64,000 bases of DNA, from positions 1-64,000 of the forward strand of contig NZ_CAHP01000060.1 of the NCBI RefSeq assembly GCF_000294655.1, written 5' to 3'. The DNA comes from Magnetospirillum molischianum DSM 120. GTDB lineage: Bacteria > Pseudomonadota > Alphaproteobacteria > Rhodospirillales > Magnetospirillaceae. Positions within the stretch are counted from its first letter, which is position 1, and each line of letters opens with the position of its first letter. Made by a program: the position numbers and the translations under genes. Shown in pieces: positions 37,530 to 46,600 of the stretch. The notes under the pieces were generated by a model. That model did no database searches, was not told the origin of the DNA, and saw only the letters and a list, made by a program, of their open reading frames with translations.

Positions 37530-38474
37530 ATGCCCCTTCTCCGCACCACCGCCGAGCTTCTGTCGCAGGAGCAGATGGAGCGCGGCATCATCGAAGAGAT
37601 CATCGACAAGGACGACCTCTTCGCCGTTCTTCCCTTCAAGCAGGTTGTCGGCAAGGCTTACGTGTATGACCGCGAGCTGACCCTCTCCGAAGGCGATTTC
37701 ATTGACGTGAACGATGACGTTCCCGAAGGCGCTGCGACCTTCGAGGAAGTCGTGTGCCGCCTCGCTCGCCTGGCTGGCGATGTGGATGTGGACAAGTTCC
37801 TCGACGAAACCATGTCGGACATCAATGACCAGAAGGCCACCCAGATCGCCTCGAAGGCGAAGGCCCTGGGTCGCAAGTTCAAGCGCACCCTGGCCACCGG
37901 CGATCGCTCGGTGAACAGCAAGGCGTTCGACGGCATCGCGAAACTGGTCGCCGCCGGTCAGACCATCTCGGCTGGCACCAACGGCAACGCTCTGTCGTTC
38001 TCGATGCTGGATGAGCTGCTCGACGCCGTTCCGTATGGTGCCGACGCGATCATCATGCGCTCGGGCACCGTTCGCGCCTATCGCGCTCTCCTGCGCGCCA
38101 CCGGCGCTACCGGCCCGACCGAGGTGATGATCGAAAACTTCGGTCGCCCGATGCTGTGTCACAACGGCGTGCCGATTATCGTGAACGACTTCCTGCCGCT
38201 CAACGAGGTTCAGGGCTCCAGTTCGACCACCTGCTCGATCTACGCGGCCCGCTTCAACGAAGCCGACGGTCTGCATGGTATCTACGGCGGCTCGAGCGCC
38301 GGCATTCGCATCGAAGACATCGGCACCGTTCAGACCAAGGACGCCTCGCGCACCCGTCTGAAGTGGTATGCCGCCCTGGCTCTGAAGTCCACCAAGTCGC
38401 TGGCGCGCATCAAGGGCGTCACCAACTCGGGCGGTCAGGATCAGTCCGGGACCGGCAAGCCGACCTTGGTCTGA
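37530..38474 (+). CDS. Major capsid protein, 314 aa
   Basis: HK97-fold-type capsid by position, length and pattern: N-terminal helix, DREL..SEGDFIDVNDDVPEG in the E-loop region, P-domain helix DVDKFLDETMSDINDQ, then GNALSFSMLDELLDAV and a SAGIRIEDIG..-type A domain. No long N-terminal delta domain, consistent with the separate scaffold upstream. Its own dual-operator promoter suggests strong late expression. Confidence 0.9.
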   Translation: MPLLRTTAELLSQEQMERGIIEEIIDKDDLFAVLPFKQVVGKAYVYDRELTLSEGDFIDVNDDVPEGAATFEEVVCRLARLAGDVDVDKFLDETMSDINDQKATQIASKAKALGRKFKRTLATGDRSVNSKAFDGIAKLVAAGQTISAGTNGNALSFSMLDELLDAVPYGADAIIMRSGTVRAYRALLRATGATGPTEVMIENFGRPMLCHNGVPIIVNDFLPLNEVQGSSSTTCSIYAARFNEADGLHGIYGGSSAGIRIEDIGTVQTKDASRTRLKWYAALALKSTKSLARIKGVTNSGGQDQSGTGKPTLV

Positions 38475-38477
38475 GCC

Positions 38478-38506
38478 TTGATGTAAAGTCAGGGTTGACT
38501 TAAACT
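38478..38506 (+). promoter_or_regulatory. Promoter with family 2 operator filling the spacer
   Basis: -35 TTGATG (38478-38483), spacer TAAAGTCAGGGTTGACT (17), -10 TAAACT (38501-38506). The start point would fall inside the 5' arm of the following terminator. Confidence 0.65.
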
Positions 38507-38540
38507 AGAGGGCGGGGGAAACCCCGCCCTCTACGTTTTT
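38507..38540 (+). terminator. Capsid-gene terminator overlapping the next promoter
   Basis: Perfect 11-bp stem AGAGGGCGGGG / CCCCGCCCTCT with a GAAA loop, then ACGTTTTT. Would stop read-through from the capsid gene. Confidence 0.85.
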
Positions 38541-38551
38541 GAGGAAACCCT

Positions 38552-38803
38552 ATGTTCGTCATCGTCTATTCCACTGCCACCTGCCCGCACTGTGTTCGCG
38601 CCAAGAGCTTCCTGCGCTCGGCCGGCGTCGAATTCGAAGAGGTGAACCTGACCACGAACCCGGAGCGTCAGGCTGAATTCGCGGAGCGCACCAACGGCGC
38701 CCGCGCCGTTCCCCAGATCATCATCGGCAACAAGCTGGTCGGCGGTGCTGACGAGCTGATCCGCCTCGGCCGTCAGGCTGTTCAGGCGATGGTTGTCGAA
38801 TAA
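38552..38803 (+). CDS. Glutaredoxin, 83 aa
   Basis: Complete glutaredoxin fold pattern: redox site CPHC (C11, C14), AVPQIIIGNKLVGGADEL giving the cis-Pro and GG motifs. Thiol-disulfide exchange with glutathione, usually for ribonucleotide reductase. Located between capsid and connector genes rather than in a nucleotide cluster, which is unusual. Confidence 0.92.
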   Translation: MFVIVYSTATCPHCVRAKSFLRSAGVEFEEVNLTTNPERQAEFAERTNGARAVPQIIIGNKLVGGADELIRLGRQAVQAMVVE

Positions 38804-38812
38804 GGAGCCATC

Positions 38813-39262
38813 ATGAAGAAGATCCGCATCGTGGAGCCCGGCTTCGAGGGCTACAACGGCTACATCGGCATCACCCAGTTCGTGGATGGAGTCGCAGAGG
38901 TCGATCACATTCGTCTTTCCCAGATTGCGGCTGCCATGCGCGTCGAGGATGCTGAAACCGAGCGTCAGGTTGGCCCGGCGATGGACCTCATCGACGCGCA
39001 TCACGTTAAGGCCGAGGTCGAGGCGCCGCTGGAGCGCGGCCATGGTGACGCCCCGGTCGAGAATGTGCTGGCTGAAGAGCCCGCGGCCGAGATCAAGCTG
39101 ACCGTCACCCGTGAGGAGCTGGAGGGGCTTGCCGACAAGAAGGGCATCGCTGGTTTGCGCGAGATTGGCGATCAGCTCGGCGTGAAGAGCAATAGCATCC
39201 CTGGCCTGATCGACAAGATTGTTCAGGCGCATGAGGTCGCCAAGGCCAAGATCGCCCAGTAG
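38813..39262 (+). CDS. Head-associated protein with SAP/HeH-like C-terminus, 149 aa
   Basis: SD AAGGAG. N-terminal small beta domain (EPGFEGYNGYIGITQFVDGV), a linker, and a C-terminal ELEGLADKKGIAGLREIGDQLG that resembles a SAP/HeH-type helix-extended loop. Probably a minor head or decoration-region protein; this is inferred from position. Confidence 0.6.
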   Translation: MKKIRIVEPGFEGYNGYIGITQFVDGVAEVDHIRLSQIAAAMRVEDAETERQVGPAMDLIDAHHVKAEVEAPLERGHGDAPVENVLAEEPAAEIKLTVTREELEGLADKKGIAGLREIGDQLGVKSNSIPGLIDKIVQAHEVAKAKIAQ

Positions 39263-39272
39263 GAGAATGATC

Positions 39273-39497
39273 GTGGATAACCAGCATAAGCACATTCGCG
39301 GGTATCGCGATCTGTCGGTCGAGGAGATCGCTCTCATGAACGAAGCGAAAGCTTTGGCCGAGCGGGTTGGCGATTTGGTCGAGAAGATCGCCGGCACGCC
39401 GGGGGTTGACGGCCGCTGGGTGTCGATCGGAAAGACGGATCTTCAGAAGGGCTTCATGTCGCTAATTCGCGGCATCGCCCAGCCGACCACCTTCTAG
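39273..39497 (+). CDS. acb2: Acb2/Tad1-type cyclic-nucleotide sponge, 74 aa
   Basis: GTG 39273 has AGGAGA at ideal spacing, unlike the ATG six bases earlier. Full-length pattern of the Acb2 (Vs.4) hairpin family: HKHIRGYRDLSVEEIALMNEAK, GRWVSIGKTDLQKGFM and terminal AQPTTF (read in parts). Y11 and K26, which I recall as ligand contacts in Acb2, are both present. Such proteins bind cyclic di- and trinucleotides and block CBASS immunity. Its position among head genes matches reports for other phages. Confidence 0.85.
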   Translation: MDNQHKHIRGYRDLSVEEIALMNEAKALAERVGDLVEKIAGTPGVDGRWVSIGKTDLQKGFMSLIRGIAQPTTF

Positions 39498-39506
39498 GGG
39501 GCGGTC

Positions 39507-40292
39507 ATGCAGGTCTATCGCGCATCCACCCCTGTTACCGTCACTTTTCCGCTCGACGGCTTGGCGCCGATCGCGGCCGAATATGAAGTCCGCAACGAGG
39601 AGGGCGAGATCGTCGTCCCCTCCGAGTCTCTGACGATCTCCGACGGCCAGCAGGCGGTGGCTGTCGCGATAGCGCCTGTCGCCAACTCGTTGCCGATCGA
39701 CTCGGTTCGCGCTATGCGGGTCGTGAAGCTGACGCTGGTCACAGCCGTCGGCTCGATCGAAAGGGTCGAGCGATATATTGTCGAGGCGGCGCAGACGCTC
39801 GTGATCATGGAGAACACCTATCAGACTTTTGAGAGCGCCCTGCTCGAAGCGATCGAGATGCCGACGCTAAAGGCGTGGCCAACGAAGGCTGAAGGACCGC
39901 GGCGAGCGGCTCTGGTCGAGGCATTTCACCGGCTCGGCAAGCTGAAGTATCGTGTCGTGAAGGGCGGCTACACCGAGGACGAACTGTCTCGGTTAGAACC
40001 CGTCAGAACGCAGTTCATCAACGACTTGAACGAGCGGTCGCTGAGCGAGTTCCTGAGCTTCCCGTCCAGGTTCCGTCAGGCACTTCGACGCGCCCAAATC
40101 GCCGAGGCCGACATCGTTTTGGAGGGCGATATCATCGGTGATCGCCGGCGTGACGGACTCTTGTCAGAGTCGATTGGCGAAAGCTCGATGATGTTCCGTT
40201 CGGGCAAGCCGGTGATCCTGCCGGTCAGCAATCAAGCTCTTCGCTATTTGCAAGGCTACGTCTCTCACTCTGTCAGCTTGACCAGATCATGA
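39507..40292 (+). CDS. Head-tail connector-region protein, 261 aa
   Basis: Beta-rich N-terminal part (1-95), helical middle, and C-terminal GESSMMFRSGKPVILPVSNQ read as a DNA-packaging adaptor-like tail. Lies directly before the minor head protein and overlaps it by ATGA. Likely an adaptor or head-completion protein. Confidence 0.6.
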   Translation: MQVYRASTPVTVTFPLDGLAPIAAEYEVRNEEGEIVVPSESLTISDGQQAVAVAIAPVANSLPIDSVRAMRVVKLTLVTAVGSIERVERYIVEAAQTLVIMENTYQTFESALLEAIEMPTLKAWPTKAEGPRRAALVEAFHRLGKLKYRVVKGGYTEDELSRLEPVRTQFINDLNERSLSEFLSFPSRFRQALRRAQIAEADIVLEGDIIGDRRRDGLLSESIGESSMMFRSGKPVILPVSNQALRYLQGYVSHSVSLTRS

Positions 40293-41056
40293 TCGAAAGC
40301 GCCAAACAGCGCTGGTTCGATGCCGAGAGGGCGGGGGAGCGCTACGCTTCCTTGGCCCATGGCATGAACGGGCTTTACGCCGAGGCTTTGGGCAGCGTCG
40401 ATCCGACCTCGCCCAAAGCGCGCTCTGACCTTCGTATCGCCATTTACCAGCTTGCCCAGAGCTTCGTCGCTGGCGAACAGGCCTTCATTGACGATGGGCT
40501 CACGGTCGCCGCTCACCAGGGACTCGCTGACGCCCTGGAAGCGCTGGGGTTGGGTGAGACTACTGCCCCTGATCTTCCAGAGCCCGTCAGCGAGCTTCTG
40601 AGCGCGACCGGGGAGCATCTGCGCGCTGAAATCGTGATGCAGATCGAGCGTGACGTTCTGGCCGTCGAGAAGCGGCTGCGCGATCTCGCGCTCAAGGTCA
40701 ACGTGATGACTCGGGCCAGTGACATCTCGAAGCGGGCTGCGATTATTCGTGCCCAGATCAAGGATCGCGGCAGTGTCGAATTCTCCTTCGTGGATCGCGC
40801 CGGCCGCCGATGGCCCAGTCAGCGCTATATCTCGACCGTTTGGCGTCAGCACCTTCTGAATGTTCACGTTGAGACGACCCTTCATGTCTTCGCTGAGCGC
40901 GGGGCGCAGGCGGTCGAAGTGGTTCATCCCGATCCTAAGAGCGCCAAAAATGGTCTGATGTTCGGTCTTGTCGGACAGCATGATCTGCCCGGTCTCGATG
41001 AGATCCGCGACGATGTTTTCCATCCGAATTCGCAGGTCTGGTTACGTCCTTTATAA
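40289..41056 (+). CDS. Minor head protein (minor capsid 2-like), 255 aa
   Basis: Long helical N-terminal region, then a C-terminal domain with STVWRQHLLNVHVETTL, VEVVHPDP, MFGLVGQHDLPGL and FHPNSQVWLRPL, resembling Phage_min_cap2/MuF-type cores with the terminal FHPNC-H-like motif (here FHPNS). Delivered or structural minor head component. Confidence 0.7.
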   Translation: MIESAKQRWFDAERAGERYASLAHGMNGLYAEALGSVDPTSPKARSDLRIAIYQLAQSFVAGEQAFIDDGLTVAAHQGLADALEALGLGETTAPDLPEPVSELLSATGEHLRAEIVMQIERDVLAVEKRLRDLALKVNVMTRASDISKRAAIIRAQIKDRGSVEFSFVDRAGRRWPSQRYISTVWRQHLLNVHVETTLHVFAERGAQAVEVVHPDPKSAKNGLMFGLVGQHDLPGLDEIRDDVFHPNSQVWLRPL

Positions 41057-41072
41057 AGTCAGCTTTGACTTT
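41055..41072. promoter_or_regulatory. Family 2 operator
   Basis: AAAGTCAGCTTTGACTTT at the 3' end of the minor head gene. Confidence 0.7.
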
Positions 41073-41098
41073 ATAAAGCCTTCGATGGCTGATATAAT
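41071..41098 (+). promoter_or_regulatory. Promoter before the connector genes
   Basis: Weak -35 TTATAA region, then a consensus -10 TATAAT (41093-41098), 7 bases before ATG 41106. A transcript would start at or near the start codon (leaderless candidate). Confidence 0.5.
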
Positions 41099-41105
41099 CG
41101 AAGCC

Positions 41106-41459
41106 ATGACTATGCTGCCGCATCTCGACTGCACCATCGCCAAACGGGCGGGCAACGACCGTCACGGTCAGCCCGTCTATGGCGAGATTTTGCCCGCGCA
41201 TGTTGGCGTCGTGAAGTTTGATGTCGGGGCTGACAAGACCTCTGTGCGTTCTGACTCGTCGGCGTCGCGCGGCAAGGGTGACGAGCCCCAGGCCGACGCT
41301 CGGCTGCTGTTCCCGGCCTGGGGCGTGCAGCCGAGCGTCGGCGACATCGTGGAGCTTCAGGGTGCCCGGTTGCGGGTTCAGACGGTGAACCCCCGGCTCG
41401 CCGTGCTCGGGCGTCTCGATCATTGGCAGGTGGACTGCGTGATTGCGGGGGCCGGCTGA
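41106..41459 (+). CDS. Head-closure-like protein, 117 aa
   Basis: ATG 41106 chosen because the -10 box lies just upstream; ATG 41112 is an alternative and 41085 overlaps the promoter. Beta-barrel pattern (GDIVELQGARLRVQTVNP) typical of gp16/Hc1-like neck proteins. Confidence 0.65.
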   Translation: MTMLPHLDCTIAKRAGNDRHGQPVYGEILPAHVGVVKFDVGADKTSVRSDSSASRGKGDEPQADARLLFPAWGVQPSVGDIVELQGARLRVQTVNPRLAVLGRLDHWQVDCVIAGAG

Positions 41460-41956
41460 TGGGCGGCAGCGTCACCGGCTTCGAGCAGGTCAAGCTGATG
41501 CTGATGCAGGGCGGCGAGCGCGCCACCCAGGCGGCGCGTCGGCAGATGAAGAAGGAAGCCAAGAAGATCAAGGATCTGTCGGTGCTGAACTGCCCGGTGG
41601 ACAAGCACAATCTTGAAAAGGCCCATCATCTGGTTGAAGAGCGCGTTGGCGTTGGTGGGCGCAAACGCTTCTACGTGGTGGTCGGTGGCACGGTCGATGG
41701 TGTGAATGTGGACCAGTATGCCATGCGAGTTCACGAGGAGCATGGGCCGAGACCCGACGGTTTTGGCGTCGGGCCGGGGACGATCGCCAAGGCAAAGGCG
41801 TTGAACCGCTTTGTTGGTCGGAAGTTCCTCGAACGCGCCTACGACGAACGGGCGCCGCATATCACCAATGAGCTGATCCAGGCCGTCTCGAACGCGATCG
41901 AAAGCCGCGGCGTCGGGGCGTTCGAGGGTGCTGATGGCGATTGGAGCGAAGAATGA
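41459..41956 (+). CDS. HK97 gp10-like neck/tail-completion protein, 165 aa
   Basis: Coupled to the previous stop (TGATG). Helical N-terminus, CPVDKHNLEKAHHLVEERVG, VVVGGTVDGVNVDQYAMRVHEEHG and FLERAYDER match the HK97 gp10/minor tail pattern (PVDTG-L-S, YA-yvEfG). Confidence 0.75.
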   Translation: MGGSVTGFEQVKLMLMQGGERATQAARRQMKKEAKKIKDLSVLNCPVDKHNLEKAHHLVEERVGVGGRKRFYVVVGGTVDGVNVDQYAMRVHEEHGPRPDGFGVGPGTIAKAKALNRFVGRKFLERAYDERAPHITNELIQAVSNAIESRGVGAFEGADGDWSEE

Positions 41957-42330
41957 AGATTGACGATCTGGCGGATCGCCTTGGTGAGAAGGGCGTTGGT
42001 GTGGTCGGTGTGGACGTTTTCACCCACTACATGCCCGACACTTGTGAGGCCGGCGTTTTGCTGCTGCTTGGCGACGATCCGATTGACGCTGAAATTGGCA
42101 GCTATCGACCCAATGCCAAATTCCAGGCGGTGGTCAGACATAGCCAGTATCCCGCCGGGTTTGCCCTGGCGGACAAGGTGATCGACGCCTTAACCATCAT
42201 GGAAGAGAAGACGGCTGGCATGTTCATCAACTTCTGTCGCCCTCGGCATGAGCCCGTCGTCTTCCCCAGATCGACCGGCAACTTGCTCGAATGGTCGATC
42301 AATTTCGACGCCAACTACGTCAAGCTGTAA
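41953..42330 (+). CDS. Tail terminator-like protein, 125 aa
   Basis: ATG 41953 overlaps the previous stop. Acidic alpha/beta protein of the right size and position (after the gp10-like, before the tail tube) for the tail terminator that caps the tube. Confidence 0.65.
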   Translation: MKIDDLADRLGEKGVGVVGVDVFTHYMPDTCEAGVLLLLGDDPIDAEIGSYRPNAKFQAVVRHSQYPAGFALADKVIDALTIMEEKTAGMFINFCRPRHEPVVFPRSTGNLLEWSINFDANYVKL

Positions 42331-42343
42331 GGAGAGAGTAACG

Positions 42344-42874
42344 ATGGCGAGCGATACCAAAAACGTCAAACTGGGGGTGTGCAAGATCACCTTCGGCGGC
42401 ACCGACCTGGGTTACACCAAGGGCGGTGTTGAGGTGGAAGTGACCACCGAGGTTCATAAGGTGACGATTGACCAGTTCGGCACCACCAGTGTCGCCGACC
42501 TGATCCAGGGTCGGAACATCAAGGTGAAGGTGCCCCTGGCTGAGACCACCCTGGAGAACCTGGTGAAGATCATGCCGGGCGCGACCCTGGTGACGGACGG
42601 GACGACCCCGACCAAGAAGCGGGTGGATGTGCAGACCGGCATCGGCATCAATCTGCTGGATGTCGCCCAGGAGATGATCCTGCATCCGGTCTCGAAGGCC
42701 GACGCTGACGTGAGCGAGGACTTCATCATCCCGAAAGCGGCCACCGCCGGCGCCCTGAACTTCGCCTACAAGGTGGACCAGGAGCGCATCTTCAACACCG
42801 AGTTCAGCGGCTACCCGGACCCGGAAACCAAGGTTCTGTTCAAGGTCGGCGACAAGACCGCTGTCGCTGCGTAA
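42344..42874 (+). CDS. Major tail tube protein, 176 aa
   Basis: SD AAGGAGAGAG before ATG 42344. Beta-rich: GVCKITFGGTDLGYTKGGVEVEV and TIDQFGTTSVADLIQGRNIKVKV (read in parts) match siphovirus tube proteins of the lambda V/HK97 gp13 type. Polymerises around the tape measure. Confidence 0.85.
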   Translation: MASDTKNVKLGVCKITFGGTDLGYTKGGVEVEVTTEVHKVTIDQFGTTSVADLIQGRNIKVKVPLAETTLENLVKIMPGATLVTDGTTPTKKRVDVQTGIGINLLDVAQEMILHPVSKADADVSEDFIIPKAATAGALNFAYKVDQERIFNTEFSGYPDPETKVLFKVGDKTAVAA

Positions 42875-42880
42875 TTCGTC

Positions 42881-42922
42881 AAGTCAGCGCTGATTTGTCT
42901 GTGCGGCGGATCAGCGCTGACC
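42881..42922. promoter_or_regulatory. Pair of family 2 operators
   Basis: AAGTCAGCGCTGATTT (42881-42896) and ATCAGCGCTGACC (42910-42922) between tube and chaperone genes, 17 bases apart centre-to-centre in multiples close to helical turns. Confidence 0.7.
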
Positions 42923-42945
42923 AACCACAAGCCAGGAAGATAGAC

Positions 42946-43254
42946 ATGACCAAGATGCTGAACCTTGACGCCGTGAAGCCCAAAACCGAACGGGTGCTGA
43001 AGCTGAAGGGCCAGGAACACGCCCAGGCGCCGCTGAGCGTCGGCGATTTCATCGACAACGCGCGGGCGTCGCGGCGCCTGGCTGAAAAGCCCGATCTGGT
43101 CGAAGAGTTCGAGTTGGTGCTCGGCATGGTCGGCCGGTCGTTCCCGACGGTCCCGGAAACCGATCTGCGTGCCCTGACCTTTGAGCAGCTCTCGACGATC
43201 CTGAGTTGGTCGCAGACCGACGAGAGCGCGGAGGACGCCGAGGGAAAGGAGTAA
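42946..43254 (+). CDS. Tail assembly chaperone G, 102 aa
   Basis: SD AGGAAGA before ATG 42946. Lambda gpG-like role by position between tube and tape measure. The slippery heptamer GGGAAAG (43242-43248), in phase G.GGA.AAG, lies two codons before the stop, exactly where a -1 shift creates the G-T fusion. Confidence 0.8.
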   Translation: MTKMLNLDAVKPKTERVLKLKGQEHAQAPLSVGDFIDNARASRRLAEKPDLVEEFELVLGMVGRSFPTVPETDLRALTFEQLSTILSWSQTDESAEDAEGKE

Positions 43255-43571
43255 GCGGCGAGGAGGAAGGTGACGAAGTCGAGGAGATCGACTTCGCCTT
43301 CTTCTTTTGCCGCGTGATGCACCACTACCGGATGAACTACGACGAGCTTTTGGCGCTGCCTGTTGAGGTCTTCTGGGAGCTGAACAAGAACGTGAACCGC
43401 ATTCAGGCCGAGAAGGATCTGAGGGCGACACAGGTGGCCCAGGCCGGACAGTTGACCGGCGAGGGCGTCAAGACGTTCGAGGACTCTCTGCGCCGCGAGA
43501 TGGGCAGGGTGGTCGTTGAAAAGCCGAAGTTGGACAGGGCCGCGTTGAGCGATCTTCTCGCGTCCTTGTAG
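42946..43571 (+). CDS. Tail assembly chaperone G-T fusion by -1 frameshift, about 208 aa
   Basis: Join of 42946-43248 with 43248-43571. After GGGAAAG the ribosome would continue as GVSGEEEGDEVEE and then FAFFFCRVMHHYRMNYDEL. The T part has no SD or early start of its own, which supports frameshifting. It loads the tube protein onto the tape measure, as in lambda. Confidence 0.75.
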
Positions 43572-43594
43572 GTAAGTCAAACTTGACTTTATAG
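43566..43594 (+). promoter_or_regulatory. Promoter with family 2 operator filling the spacer
   Basis: -35 TTGTAG (43566-43571), spacer GTAAGTCAAACTTGACT (17), -10 TTATAG (43589-43594), immediately before the tape measure gene. Confidence 0.6.
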
Positions 43595-43601
43595 GTGGGC
43601 G

Positions 43602-46600
43602 ATGCGCGCAGGTGTTATTCGGGTCGAACTGGAGCTGGAGAACGGCGAATTCACGCACCGGCTGGTAAAGGCCGGCACGGATCTCAATGCGCTTCAGAAC
43701 CAGCTTGGCTCGACCATCGTCGCCGTCAAGCGCATGGACAGCGCCAGCCTTGGCCTGGGCCGGACCCTGCACGACTTCGTGACCACGGTCGGCCTGGCCA
43801 AGGCTGCTATGAGCAACCTCTGGGGCGCCAGTGGCGGCTGGATCTCTAACATCGTCAAGACCAACGGCGAGTTGGAGCGAATGCAGATGCTCATGAAGGG
43901 CATGAGCACCGCCGCAACCACCGCCGGGCGAACCTCCGAGGCGAAAGAAAACGTCTCTTGGTTGATGAGCTATGCCAAGGAGGCGCCGTTTAGCCTGAGC
44001 GCGCTGAATGACACCTTTGTCAAGTTCGCCACCGGCGGACTCGACAATACCAGATCGAAGATGCGGGCGCTGGTCGATGCCACCGCGGCGTTTGGTGGCA
44101 CCGAAGATCAGCTCCATCGTGCAGCCATCGCCATTCAGCAGATGGCTGGTAAGGGCGTGATCTCGATGGAAGAGCTGCGGCAGCAGCTCGGTGAAGCCGT
44201 GCCCACGGCAATGAAGGCGATGGCCATCGGCTCGGGCGTTTCAATGGCTGAGCTGGCCAAGACTGTTTCCAAGGGCGTTGTCGAGTCCAAGACGGCGATG
44301 GAGCGCATGTTCGCCACCATGCAGCTTCTCTATGGCGGCTCGGCCCAGGAAATGATGTCGAGCTTCACCGGCCTGCTGTCGCAGATCGAAACCCGCTGGG
44401 TGACGCTACAGAAGACCATCGGCGACGGCGGCGGTGGTGAGAAAAATGGCTTCTACGCCACCGTCAAGCAGCAGCTCGTCGATATTATCGCCTTGTCCGA
44501 CGACCCTAGGGTTAATCGGATCGGTGACTCCTTCGGTGCCGGCCTGAAGGACACGATGCTTCAGGTTCGCAACATCGTCGTCGAGATGGCGAGTTGGCGC
44601 CAGGAGATCGGGGCTGTAGCGATGGCCCTTGGCGCTCTCGTCGCGGCGAATGTCGTCAGCAGCTTCCTGAACGGCATTCGGAACATGCTGGTCGCCGGCG
44701 TTATGGACTGGAAGGTCTATTCGGCGGGCGTCAAGACGGCCGCGGCCGACGTTGTTGCGGCGGCCGCGCTGATGCGTCAGGCGACCACCGCAACTCAGGC
44801 GATGAGTATGGCCGTGACCGGCGCCGGCGCCGCGGTGACGATGTTCGGCCGTGCTCTGGGGATGCTCACCGGCCCCATCGGTATCGCTTTGACCTTCCTG
44901 ACGATCCTTGCCATTGAGCTGGATCTGTTCAAGAGCAAGACCGCCGCGGCTGCGGAGAGTTACGCGGCGTTCAAGCGTGGCATCTACGATCAGAAGCAAA
45001 TCGAGACCGCGACGGAAGACATCAAGGCTCTTACCGACAAGATCGCCGAACTCGAAGACACGAAGAGAAGGAGACAGAAAGACTCTACCGATCCGAGCAT
45101 GAGCGCTGTTCAGCGTCGCAACGCTCTCATCGCCGTCGCCGATCTCGAAGAGAAGATCGCCAAGAAGCGTCAGCAGATTGCTGAGCGCCAGGGTCTTCTC
45201 GACAGTGCCCTTAGCGAGCAGAGGGAAACCGAAGCTCGTCAGGTGGCGACGCGCAATCTTGCTCGATTGAACCAGGAAGTTGCCAGCCGCAAAGCGGTCA
45301 ACGACAAGGAAATCAACGATCGGTTCGAGCAGTTTCAGAAGGAATACGATGCTCTCGGCAACAACGAGGCTGCGAAGCTAAAGCTGCGCGACAAGTTCTT
45401 TGCCGAAAATCACGCGCGCGCCGACCAGTATTACGGCGATGTGATCGCGATGGCCCAGAAAGAGGTCGATATCTGGCGCCAGAAGGCGGCGGCCGGCGGC
45501 GATCAGGGTCAGATTGCTCAGGCTCGCGAGAGCTTGAAGTTGGCCGAAGAGCGTCTCGAAACGCTTCGGGCCGAGCGCCGTTTGCAGCAGGAACAGAACT
45601 TCAAGGCGCTCAAGCTCAATACCGACAAGAACGACCCGGCGGCCGAAAAGGCAAAGACGCAGTTCGATCAGCTCAAGACGGCGATCGTCAACGCTCAGGG
45701 CGCGCTCGCGAGCATTCATGCTCAGATGAAAGGCGGCAACGCTGATCTGGCGAAGTTCGACGCAAAGATCGACGCCGGTCAGTTTTCCGAAGCCCTGAAG
45801 AGCCTCCCGGAGGCCCAGAAAGCCTACGCCAAGCTGCGCGAGATCATCAAGCAGACCGGCGAGGCCAAGCTGGAGCTGGAGAACCAACAGGCTCGCGAGA
45901 AGATCGACAACATCTTCAGGTCGATGGACGACTCGATCGCCAAATCGAGCGAGCGTCTGGAGGAGTTCAAGCGCGAGCTGACGGACGACACCGCGGCGCG
46001 GTTCGGCGGCGAATACGCCAATGCGATGGCTCAGATCGAGAAGAAGGCCAGGGATGTCGCCGAGACTGAGAAGGCGACCGCCGAGGATCGCATTCGGGCC
46101 GAAGAAAAGGTCGCCGCTGCCAAGCAGGGCTGGATCAATCAGTATGCCGCCAGTCAGGCGTTGAAGTGGCGCGAGGCGAACCAGCAGGAAGAGCTGGAGT
46201 TGGCCAAGACCGAAGACGCCAAGCGGGCAATTCGCGAGAAGCACGCGCAGATCGAGATCGAGCGCATTCGCACTCTCGCCGACTCCTATGCCAAGAGCGA
46301 GAACGGCAAGGTCGAAATCACCGAAGCTGCGGCGAAGCGCATTGAGGCGATCCAGGCCCAGTTGGCCGAGGCCAACAAGGGGCCGATCCGTCGGATGTTC
46401 GATAGCTGGAGCGATTACACGGCGCGCATGGAGGAGGCCGGCGCTCGCTGGATCGACGGGTTCACCGACAAATTGGTGGATTTCGCGGTAACGGGCAAGG
46501 CCACATTTGCTGACTTCGCCGAGTCGATCCTCCGCGACATTCTGAAGATGCAGTATCAGGCCGCCATCGCTCAGGCCAGCAGCGGATGGCTTGGGAACGC

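Noticed and set aside
39461-39474. TCGCTAATTCGCGG inside the Acb2-type gene as a family 1 operator
   Set aside because: Single half-site within coding sequence, encoding conserved Ser-Leu-Ile-Arg residues; likely chance.
44406-46244. Minus-strand frames inside the tape measure gene
   Set aside because: Leu-rich shadows of the coiled-coil repeats of the tape measure gene.
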